From Clostridiales bacterium (lineage in GTDB: Bacteria; Bacillota; Clostridia; Saccharofermentanales; Saccharofermentanaceae): a stretch of 64,000 nucleotides of DNA. The stretch spans positions 1-64,000 of the forward strand of contig JAGCVX010000009.1 in assembly GCA_017962145.1 (NCBI GenBank). The letters are read 5' to 3'. This document shows, in pieces, positions 8,668 to 18,206 of this stretch (positions are counted from its first letter, which is position 1; every line of letters starts with the position of its first letter). Both the position numbers and the translations under genes were made by a program. Below the pieces are notes generated by a model. It made no database searches, was not told the origin of the DNA, and saw nothing but the letters and a program-made list of their open reading frames with translations.

Positions 8668-9840
8668 TCAGCCGTAGATGAATTCCTCACCATTGGCACG
8701 GATCACGACCTGATTCTCGGATCCTTCAGGAAGTGCCTCTACACGACCGACGATACGTGCATCGATATTGTACTTTCCTGCGATGTCGATGATGCCCTGT
8801 GCGACACTCTCGTCACAGTAGAACTCCATACGATGACCACAGTTAAATACCTGATACATCTCCTTCATCGGGATCTCACCGGACTCATAGATAGCCTGGA
8901 AGATCGGCGGGAACGGGAACAGATTGTCCTTGATGATGCGGATATTCTTGCCGAAATCACGGCACTTTGCCTGTCCGCCGCCTGTGCAGTGGATGATTCC
9001 GGAGATCGATTCACGATAAGAAGCAAGCACGTCACGAACGACCGGCAGATATGTACGCGTCGGAGAAAGGATCGCCTCGGCTACAGTCTGCTCACTGTTC
9101 GGGAGCTTATCGGTAAGACGGAACTTACCACAATATACTTTGTCTTCCGGGATCGTCTCGGAAACGGATTCCGGATATTCCTTAAGGTAGTCTTTGCAAA
9201 GCAACATGTGACGAGCTGCGGTAAGACCGTTCGAAGAAACACCGGAGTTATAAGAATCTTCGTATGTTGCCTGACCGAAAGAAGCAAGACCGACGATCAC
9301 ATGACCGGGCTTGATATTCGCGGCATTGATAACGTCCTTCTTCGCAACACGTGTAACCAGTGTAGAGTCAACAATCAAGGTACGAACGAGATCACCGACA
9401 TCGGCTGTCTCACCGCCGCACATATTGATATCGAATCCCATATCCTGGAGTTTTCCGACGATGTTGTTATAACCTTCGATAACAGCAGCGATGCACTTAC
9501 CGTCTACACGATGGGCATTACGTCCGATCGTATTGGAAAGAGAAAGCTTAGAAAGTGCGCCGACACAAGCGAGGTCATCCGTATTCATGACCAGGGAGTC
9601 CTGTGCGATACCACGGAACCACTTAAGGTCGCCGGTCTCGCGATAAGCAATATAAGCAACGGATGACTTTGTACCTGCACCATCCGCGTGGATAGCCGTG
9701 CAGTAGTTCTCATCTCCGCCGAGATCCTCGATCAATTTGCAAAATGCACCAGGAAATGCACCTTTGTCCTGATTGGCGACTGCCTTTTTAACATCATCTT
9801 TTGTAGGAGAAACTCCGCGACTGAGATACGATTCTGCCAT
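8668..9840 (-). CDS. purM: Phosphoribosylformylglycinamidine cyclo-ligase (AIR synthase)
   Basis: A 390-residue AIR-synthase-family protein. PurM closes the imidazole ring of FGAM using ATP in purine synthesis. The D-G-A-G-T-K motif (about residues 53-58), the G-G-E-T-A-D motif (about 141-146) and the C-terminal F-N-C-G-H-R-M motif match the family. It is longer than the ~345-residue Escherichia coli type and resembles the longer form seen in Bacteroidetes and some Clostridia. AAGGAT precedes the ATG. No other pur gene is nearby, so it stands alone with a lipoprotein gene downstream and rnpB upstream. A related AIR-synthase-fold enzyme is a less likely alternative. Confidence 0.85.
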   Translation of the reverse strand: MAESYLSRGVSPTKDDVKKAVANQDKGAFPGAFCKLIEDLGGDENYCTAIHADGAGTKSSVAYIAYRETGDLKWFRGIAQDSLVMNTDDLACVGALSKLSLSNTIGRNAHRVDGKCIAAVIEGYNNIVGKLQDMGFDINMCGGETADVGDLVRTLIVDSTLVTRVAKKDVINAANIKPGHVIVGLASFGQATYEDSYNSGVSSNGLTAARHMLLCKDYLKEYPESVSETIPEDKVYCGKFRLTDKLPNSEQTVAEAILSPTRTYLPVVRDVLASYRESISGIIHCTGGGQAKCRDFGKNIRIIKDNLFPFPPIFQAIYESGEIPMKEMYQVFNCGHRMEFYCDESVAQGIIDIAGKYNIDARIVGRVEALPEGSENQVVIRANGEEFIYG

Positions 9841-9918
9841 GTAACTATCCTTCTTTCATTTATTTCGCGCGATGCGCTGTGCCACGTACGGCACGGACCA
9901 AACAAAGTAACATTTTCC

Positions 9919-10269
9919 GAGTTGAACCTGTAAGCCGGGTTCTGTCGAGGATGATCATCTATCTAGACCGGAAATCTCGTTCCGGCTCAAGCCGCCTCCT
10001 GAAAGACCTGCGGACCACAGTATGTCTTTTCCATGGCGTTGCTCCGGGTGGGGTTTACAAGGCCGGTACGTTACCGCACCGCCGGTGAGCTCTTACCTCG
10101 CCTTTTCATCCTTACCGCGGTCCGAAGACCGAGGCGGTTTTCTTTTCTGTTGCACTTTCCTTAAAGTTACCTTCACCGGGAACTGCCCGGCACCCTTGTC
10201 CTATGGAGCCCGGACTTTCCTCACGCACGGCTTTTCAGCACTTGTGCCCGCGATCATCCGGTCCAGCTC
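9919..10269 (-). ncRNA. rnpB: RNase P RNA
   Basis: The catalytic RNA of RNase P, which matures tRNA 5' ends. Both hallmark segments are present: GAGGAAAGTCCGGGCTCC near the 5' end and ACAGAACCCGGCTTA near the 3' end. Boundaries are set by P1, where GAGCTGGACC at the 5' end pairs with GGTTCAACTC at the 3' end (one mismatch, one G-U). A TATAAT box at 10288-10283 lies about 13 bases upstream. The length near 351 nt fits a bacterial type A-like RNA. Confidence 0.95.
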
Positions 10270-10318
10270 AGAAAACAAAACTATTATAATCGAAAGCCCT
10301 GTTTTCTTCTACCGTTTT

Positions 10319-11095
10319 TCAGGACCATTTATGGCCGTCAAACGTATATATCGGCATTTTCGGCAATTTGCGCAAAAGCTGGTCTTTTAAACTCGGAAGA
10401 ACTATGCGTTCTGTAACTTCATGTCCCGCGACGATGACAGCGATCCCGGCATCCTCGAGATCGAGCATATGATGATGCTTCATCTCCCCTGTTACAACGA
10501 CATCGACACGATACAGTTTCAGGATCGGAATCGATTCTTCGTCAAATGCACCGCCCTGCACGAAGATACGAGATACTTCTTTATCCTTGTCCGTGTTGAG
10601 GATCACGCCGCTGGCGCCGAGTTTTTCTTTTACCAGATCCGCGAATCCGAAAAGCGTCATCGAATTCTGGCCTACGCTTCCGCAAAGACCGACTTCCGCA
10701 CCTGCCAGGATAATCGGCATCACGAGCCCCAGTTCCTGAGCCAGAGCCTGATTCACACCGGTCTTTGCCTTATCCAGATTCGTATGGGCGGCAAAAAGCG
10801 TGATATCGTTTTTGATGATCTTGCGGATATTGGCGCCGTGAGGCGTCTCGTAGTCGATCTGATGAAGCGGTGAAAAGAATAACGGATGATGCGTGATGAT
10901 CATGTTCGCCTTATTCTCGACGGCCGCGTTGATCGCCGCGGAATTCGCATCTAACGCCAGCTGGATACCGGTCACTTCCGACGATGAGTCACCGATCATC
11001 AGACCTACGTGGTCCCACTGCTCGGCAAGTTCCGCAGGCGCGATCTCTTCCATCGCACGGATCACATCACATACCCGATAGAGTTTCTTTGTCAT
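10319..11095 (-). CDS. nif3: Nif3-like dinuclear metal-centre protein
   Basis: A 258-residue member of the NIF3/YqfO/YbgI family, which forms hexameric toroids with two metal ions per subunit; the cellular substrate is uncertain. Metal ligands are visible as H-H at residues 69-70, H-T-N-L-D at 104-108 and a late G-H-E motif. It is the short form without the PII-like insert found in Bacillus YqfO. ATG 11095 is chosen because it overlaps the trmK stop (ATGA) and GGGAGG lies 7 bases upstream. An earlier in-frame ATG is too close to that site. It is the last gene of the yajC-dnaG-trmK-nif3 run. Confidence 0.9.
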   Translation of the reverse strand: MTKKLYRVCDVIRAMEEIAPAELAEQWDHVGLMIGDSSSEVTGIQLALDANSAAINAAVENKANMIITHHPLFFSPLHQIDYETPHGANIRKIIKNDITLFAAHTNLDKAKTGVNQALAQELGLVMPIILAGAEVGLCGSVGQNSMTLFGFADLVKEKLGASGVILNTDKDKEVSRIFVQGGAFDEESIPILKLYRVDVVVTGEMKHHHMLDLEDAGIAVIVAGHEVTERIVLPSLKDQLLRKLPKMPIYTFDGHKWS

Positions 11096-11763
11096 GTCCA
11101 TTCCTCCCAGTTCTTTAAGATCTCGACACACATGGGATTTCCCAGAGCCTGTTTCTGCATGACGGCTTTCTGATGTGTCATATATTCTTCGTAGTGCTCC
11201 GGTTTTTCTTTCAGAATAAAAGGTCCGAAGAAAAGCTGCGCATCAGAAAGCGAATACGGTGTTCCTTCAAAGAAACACTGGATCACTACGTAGAAGTGTC
11301 CTCGTTCGATCTCGATCTTTTCTTCCCGGATCGTAAACCCTTCCGAAGAAAGAAAAGAACGAAGTTCATAATACGACCGCTGGGGCTGCAGCACGAAGCA
11401 CGTACCCTTTGGTATCCCGCTGCTTTGCAGTGCCGAAGTCAATATCTTCCGGATCTCGAGTCCACCCATACCGGCGATCACGACGGAAGTATTCTCCTTT
11501 AATGTCACACCGCACAGCCCGTCGGTCATCTTTACCTGGCTTTTTGCGGCAAGTCCCATCGCACGAAGAAAGCTCTCGGTTCTTTTGCATGGTGCTTCAT
11601 GGATATCCGTCGCGATCAGACTCTCGCATATTCCGTTTTGAATGCACCATGCCCCCATCTTTCCGTGATCCGAACCAACATCGACCACAAGATCGGACTT
11701 CGGGATCAAAGATGCAACCGCTAAAAGACGATCCGACATTTCTTCTTTTCTGCTGGGGATCAT
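11092..11763 (-). CDS. trmK: tRNA (adenine(22)-N1)-methyltransferase
   Basis: A 223-residue SAM-dependent methyltransferase of the TrmK/YqfN family, which makes m1A22 in tRNA. The SAM loop V-D-V-G-S-D-H-G lies at about residues 26-33, followed by A-T-D-I (acidic ribose-binding residue) and a later V-I-A-G-M-G-G motif diagnostic of the family. The ATG overlaps the dnaG stop codon (ATGA), and its own stop overlaps the nif3 start, so translation of the three is probably coupled. In many Firmicutes sigA lies between dnaG and trmK; here nothing does. Confidence 0.92.
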   Translation of the reverse strand: MIPSRKEEMSDRLLAVASLIPKSDLVVDVGSDHGKMGAWCIQNGICESLIATDIHEAPCKRTESFLRAMGLAAKSQVKMTDGLCGVTLKENTSVVIAGMGGLEIRKILTSALQSSGIPKGTCFVLQPQRSYYELRSFLSSEGFTIREEKIEIERGHFYVVIQCFFEGTPYSLSDAQLFFGPFILKEKPEHYEEYMTHQKAVMQKQALGNPMCVEILKNWEEWT

Positions 11764-13628
11764 CTGTTTCTCATCTTCTCCTTCAGGTATTTCAGATACG
11801 CAAGAGTATTTCGCAAAGACTCTTCGGTTGCACGGCGGTCGTCTCCGTCCGGCATGACATCGAGGCGTCTTGCAAGTTCATCCTTCTGTTTCGTGTAGAC
11901 CGTAAGTCTCACACGATACATATAGTCGATCGTATTCTTCATGATCTCATTGATATTGTCCCCGTACTGGACGCTCATCAGCGCTTCCGACAGCGTATCC
12001 TTGGCCGGGCGCTGGTTCAGTATCAGGTTCTCGCCTGCAAGAAGCAGACGGTTCGCGTCGAGTTTATTCTCTTTCAGCACAGGCAGGATCTCCTGTGCGA
12101 TCGTACGCATGGTTCCCATCGAAAAGTCAGTAACAAGCGGCTCGTCATGGTACTTATCGACAAATGCAGTATAGCTGTCGCCAAGAGAGGCCAGAAGGCA
12201 GATCAGTACCAGCTCTTCTTTTGTCGCGGTCTCTCCGATCTGCTTTGCAGGAAGAAGCGTGGTCTGCTTCTCCACATCGATCTTTGAGCGGCGCACTTCC
12301 TGTTCTCTTGTCTTAACGGAAAGCTTTCCGACTTCCGCCATGACATTTGCCGTAGAAACACCTAAGATCTGGGCAGCCTGATTCGCCGCACGCTCACGAA
12401 GGATCAGATTGTCTTCCCAGGAAAGATAGGTCGAGATCAACTGCTGGAAAAGCATCGAATCAAAACGGTCATTCTCGGTACTTTGCAGTCTTGCGGACTC
12501 CACCAGATAGTCGAGAACGGGCATAGCGTTATCGACGACTTTGTTAAATGCATCTTTTCCGTATTCGCGGATATATTCGTCCGGATCTTTTCCGTTCGGG
12601 ACTTTCGCGACACGGACTTTCGTAGTCATGCCGGTATGTTTCTTTTTGCGGTCAAGGATCATCTTCAAACCACGGATCGCCGCATTCTGACCTGCACGAT
12701 CCGAATCGTAGAACAAAACGACCTCTTCACAGTAGCGTTCCAGAAGATCCAGCTGGCGCTCAGTCAGCGCCGTTCCCAAAGATGCGACCGCATGGGTCAC
12801 ACCGGCCTGGTGCATGGAAATAACGTCCATGTAGCCCTCTACGATGATGATCGTCTTCATCTTCGATTTCTTCGCAAAATTCAGGGCATACAGATTTCTC
12901 TGCTTCGAGTAGACAGGAGTTTCCGGAGAGTTTACGTATTTCGGCTGACCGTCACCGATGATTCTTCCGCCAAACGCGATAAGTTCGCCCATCGCGTTAA
13001 AGATCGGGAACATCAGGCGTCCGCGGAACAGGTCAAATGTCTTTCCGTTCTTGGTTACGAAAAGACCGGATTTTTCGATCTCATTTTTATGGAATCCCTT
13101 GGCGACGAGATGATCGTAAAGGCCGCTCCACTCATCCGGCGCATATCCGAGACCGAACTTGGTCGCCGTTGCCGGAGAAATCGCGCGCTTGGAAAGATAC
13201 TGTCTCGCCTTCTCGCCTTTCGGGGACTTGAAATTGGCATAGTAATAACGTGCTGCTTCGAGCAGTACTTCTTTGATACGCTTACGCAGATACTCTTCTT
13301 TTCTGTAGTTGTCGTCATCCGGCTCCGGGATCGTAACGCCAGCTTTTTCCGCAAGAAACTTCAGTGCTTCCACATAAGTCAGATGCTCGATCTCCATGAT
13401 GAAGTTGACGACATTTCCGCCCTTATGACAGCCGAAACAGTAATAGATCTGCTTGTTGACCGATACGGAAAAGGACGGCGTATCCTCCGAGTGAAACGGA
13501 CAAAGCCCGAACTGATTCTGTCCGGAGCTCTTGGTAAACTGGACGTATTGACCGACAATGGACGCGATATCGCTCCTGGAAATAATCTCTTCAACTACTT
13601 CATTGGGGATACCGCGTCCATTGCTCAT
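11760..13628 (-). CDS. dnaG: DNA primase
   Basis: A 622-residue primase that makes RNA primers at the replication fork together with DnaB helicase. The N-terminal CHC2 zinc site is C43, H46, C64 and C67. The Toprim core has the catalytic glutamate in V-E-G-Y-M-D and the D-S-D motif in F-Y-D-S-D-R-A. The C-terminal region carries the helicase-binding domain. AGAGGACG precedes ATG 13628. yajC lies 67 bases upstream and trmK overlaps downstream, so this belongs to the dapA-to-nif3 run. Confidence 0.97.
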   Translation of the reverse strand: MSNGRGIPNEVVEEIISRSDIASIVGQYVQFTKSSGQNQFGLCPFHSEDTPSFSVSVNKQIYYCFGCHKGGNVVNFIMEIEHLTYVEALKFLAEKAGVTIPEPDDDNYRKEEYLRKRIKEVLLEAARYYYANFKSPKGEKARQYLSKRAISPATATKFGLGYAPDEWSGLYDHLVAKGFHKNEIEKSGLFVTKNGKTFDLFRGRLMFPIFNAMGELIAFGGRIIGDGQPKYVNSPETPVYSKQRNLYALNFAKKSKMKTIIIVEGYMDVISMHQAGVTHAVASLGTALTERQLDLLERYCEEVVLFYDSDRAGQNAAIRGLKMILDRKKKHTGMTTKVRVAKVPNGKDPDEYIREYGKDAFNKVVDNAMPVLDYLVESARLQSTENDRFDSMLFQQLISTYLSWEDNLILRERAANQAAQILGVSTANVMAEVGKLSVKTREQEVRRSKIDVEKQTTLLPAKQIGETATKEELVLICLLASLGDSYTAFVDKYHDEPLVTDFSMGTMRTIAQEILPVLKENKLDANRLLLAGENLILNQRPAKDTLSEALMSVQYGDNINEIMKNTIDYMYRVRLTVYTKQKDELARRLDVMPDGDDRRATEESLRNTLAYLKYLKEKMRNR

Positions 13629-13695
13629 TGATTCGTCCTCTTATGTTTTGGTCTTAAAGGAAAAACGAAAGACCGAACTTTAGATTAACTTGCTA

Positions 13696-14178
13696 TTACT
13701 CTTCACTGGAAGAAGAATCTTCAGCTGCTGCACTTTCAGAAGAAGCGCTCTCTGTCGCTTCCTCTTTCTTACGAGGATTTCTTAAGGAGACCTTATCGGT
13801 CTTATCAGAAGACTTGTCATCCTTGTCGGAAGTCTTCTTGTCTTCTTCGTTCTTCTTTGCGTCTCTGGAAACAACGTTGTTAACAGCAGACTTCTTAAAA
13901 GTAACCAGTGTATTTGCAGCAGATGTCATGATGGTGACCTCGTCGTCACGGATATTTGCGACCTTACCAACGAGACCGCCGATCGTGATAACTTCATCGC
14001 CGACACGCATCTTATCGACCTTTTCTTTGAGTTCTTTCTCTTTCTTTCTCTGCGGACGCAATGCGATCACATACCAGAAAATGATGAATACCGCGAAGAT
14101 CGCGATCATGATCAGAGAACTCGGTCCCTGTGCCGTAGCGTCAGCCGAAGCAGCTGCATCCAGTAAAAACTTGTACAT
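13696..14178 (-). CDS. yajC: Preprotein translocase subunit YajC with a charged tail
   Basis: A 160-residue YajC homologue, an accessory subunit of the Sec translocon. One membrane segment (about 22-42) is followed by the conserved R-P-Q-R-K-K-E-K motif and a small beta domain containing G-D-E-V-I-T-I-G-G. It is longer than the usual ~90-110 residues because of a C-terminal tail (from about 107) rich in Lys, Asp, Glu and Ser. GGAGG precedes the ATG. It sits between dapB and dnaG with short gaps and no secD/secF neighbour. Confidence 0.92.
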   Translation of the reverse strand: MYKFLLDAAASADATAQGPSSLIMIAIFAVFIIFWYVIALRPQRKKEKELKEKVDKMRVGDEVITIGGLVGKVANIRDDEVTIMTSAANTLVTFKKSAVNNVVSRDAKKNEEDKKTSDKDDKSSDKTDKVSLRNPRKKEEATESASSESAAAEDSSSSEE

Positions 14179-14220
14179 TCTTTTTCCTCCAGGTTCTTTT
14201 TTCTATCGCATAAGGCGGGA

Positions 14221-14979
14221 TTAACCGACCATATCCTGCATATCGTACATACCCGGGCCTTTTCCGAGCATGAACTTTGCGGCCGAGACCGCGCCGCGTG
14301 CGAACACGCTTCTGGTCTGCGCGCTGTGGGAGATCGTGAGGATCTCTTCGCCGCCGATAAACATCACCTTATGCTCGCCGACGATATTGCCGCCGCGGAT
14401 CGAGTGGATGCCCAGCTCCTTCTTCTCGCGCTTCTGTCTCTTCGACTGACGCTCATAGACGTACTCCAGCTGGTTATCCAGTGTTTCGTTCATGGCGTCC
14501 GCGATCATAAGCGCGGTACCAGAAGGTGCATCGAGCTTTTTATTATGATGTTCTTCGACCAGTTCGATCTCAAAATCCGGATAAAGCTGAGCCGCAGCCT
14601 TCTTTACCAGGTTGATCAGCACGTTGATACCAAGGGACATGTTGCCGGAATAGAAAACTCCGACTTTCTCGGAAAGCTTCTTCATATCGGCTTTCTGCTC
14701 TTCCGAAAGGCCTGTCGTGCAAAGAACGATCGGCTTGTTCTTTGTTTCAGCGAACTCTGTGATCTTGGCAAATGCACTGACGTGGGAAAAATCGATGATC
14801 ACATCGAAGTCTTCCTGGCACTTTGTCGGATCGTCATAGATCGGGAAAGCGGAATTCGGATTCGCAACCACGTCCGATCCGGCCACGATAACTGTATCTT
14901 CGTATTCTTCACACATTTCTGTGATGACACGTCCCATACGGCCCATACAGCCGCTAAGGAAAATCTTTACTTGTGACAT
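14221..14979 (-). CDS. dapB: 4-hydroxy-tetrahydrodipicolinate reductase
   Basis: A 252-residue DapB, which reduces the DapA product with NAD(P)H on the way to diaminopimelate and lysine. The nucleotide-binding G-C-M-G-R-M-G loop is at residues 10-16. The family signature E-x-H-H-x-x-K-x-D-A-P-S-G-T-A, with the catalytic His and Lys, lies near residues 143-157. The start lies 11 bases after the dapA stop, so the two form an operon. Confidence 0.96.
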   Translation of the reverse strand: MSQVKIFLSGCMGRMGRVITEMCEEYEDTVIVAGSDVVANPNSAFPIYDDPTKCQEDFDVIIDFSHVSAFAKITEFAETKNKPIVLCTTGLSEEQKADMKKLSEKVGVFYSGNMSLGINVLINLVKKAAAQLYPDFEIELVEEHHNKKLDAPSGTALMIADAMNETLDNQLEYVYERQSKRQKREKKELGIHSIRGGNIVGEHKVMFIGGEEILTISHSAQTRSVFARGAVSAAKFMLGKGPGMYDMQDMVG

Positions 14980-14990
14980 ATTCTTACTCC

Positions 14991-15884
14991 TTAAGCCTTC
15001 GGATGGAAGGAAAGATCGTACTTCTTCAGGGTATCTGCGAGCTTGGATCTCAGATCATCGCTCATCTCGCAAAGCGGCATACGGCAGGAACCGATATCCC
15101 AACCCAGAATGTTCAGCGCTTCCTTTACCGGAATCGGGCTTACATCCGAGAACAGTGCCTTGACCAAAGGAATGATATCTGCCTGCATCTTCGCTGCACC
15201 GGCAACATCACCGTTTAAGAAAGCCATGATCATATCGTGCATCGTCTTCGGAACGATGTGGGCCGCAACGGAAATGACGCCCTTACCGCCCATAGACAGA
15301 AGCGGAACAACAAGACCATCCTCACCGGAATAAAGAACCATATCATCGCCGCACAGATTCACGGTCTCCGGAACCTGGCTAATGTTGCATTCCTTGATAC
15401 CGACGATATTCTCGATCTCCGAAAGACGCTTATAAGTCGAAGGAGCGATATTGAGGTTCGTACGGGACGGAACATTATAGACGATGATCGGAAGATTTGT
15501 CGCTTCGGCAGTAGCCTTAAAGTGACGGTAGATACCTTCCTGGGATGTCTTGTTGTAGTAAGGAGTAACCGTCAAAAGAGCATCGGCACCAATCGCCGTT
15601 GCTTCCTTTGCAAGCTTTACTCCATGAGCTGTATCGTTACTTCCCGTTCCGGCAATAACCGGAACACGTCCATTTACATATTCCACGACGGTACGGATCG
15701 TAGCAAGGTGCTCTTCATCCGGCATAGTGGCACATTCACCTGTAGTCGCAGCGACTACGATGGCATCCGTATTATTTGCTAAATGGAAGTCGATCAGAGC
15801 CTTCAATTTTTTGGTATCCACACCTCCTTCGTTAAAGGGTGTGATCAGCGCGACAGCCGAACCGACAAAAACGGGCTTCTTCAT
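14991..15884 (-). CDS. dapA: 4-hydroxy-tetrahydrodipicolinate synthase
   Basis: A 297-residue class I aldolase that condenses pyruvate with aspartate semialdehyde. The Schiff-base lysine is K164 in the G-I-K-E motif, the partner tyrosine is Y136 in Y-N-V-P, and T47-T48 complete the proton relay. GGAGGCATGAGTT precedes the ATG. It is the first gene of a run dapA-dapB-yajC-dnaG-trmK-nif3, read from a promoter that interlocks with that of queA. No lysine riboswitch was recognised in the leader. Confidence 0.97.
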   Translation of the reverse strand: MKKPVFVGSAVALITPFNEGGVDTKKLKALIDFHLANNTDAIVVAATTGECATMPDEEHLATIRTVVEYVNGRVPVIAGTGSNDTAHGVKLAKEATAIGADALLTVTPYYNKTSQEGIYRHFKATAEATNLPIIVYNVPSRTNLNIAPSTYKRLSEIENIVGIKECNISQVPETVNLCGDDMVLYSGEDGLVVPLLSMGGKGVISVAAHIVPKTMHDMIMAFLNGDVAGAAKMQADIIPLVKALFSDVSPIPVKEALNILGWDIGSCRMPLCEMSDDLRSKLADTLKKYDLSFHPKA

Positions 15885-15957
15885 AACTCATGCCTCCATT
15901 TCTTTTGATATTTCAGTTGTTTTTGAAGGCCGAAAGGCGCAACAAAAACCTCATAAA

Positions 15958-15987
15958 ATGATACCACCTACTATACATGAACGTCAA
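15958..15987 (-). promoter_or_regulatory. dapA promoter
   Basis: On the minus strand TTGACG (15987-15982) and TATCAT (15963-15958) are 18 bases apart. The -35 box lies inside the spacer of the divergent queA promoter, so the two polymerases should exclude each other. Confidence 0.65.
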
Positions 15988-16000
15988 TTGCTATTATAAT
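15972..16000 (+). promoter_or_regulatory. queA promoter, almost leaderless
   Basis: TATACA (15972-15977) and TATAAT (15995-16000) have a 17-base spacer. The predicted start near 16007 is only about two bases before the queA ATG at 16009, leaving no room for a ribosome site in the message. Confidence 0.6.
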
Positions 16001-16008
16001 ATGAGGCT

Positions 16009-18197
<2,189 letters not shown>

Positions 18198-18206
18198 TTT
18201 TGCTTC

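Noticed and set aside
15885..15957. Lysine riboswitch or attenuator in the dapA leader
   Set aside because: The leader is short; only a 7-bp GTTTTTG/CAAAAAC hairpin without a T run is visible, and no riboswitch core was recognised.
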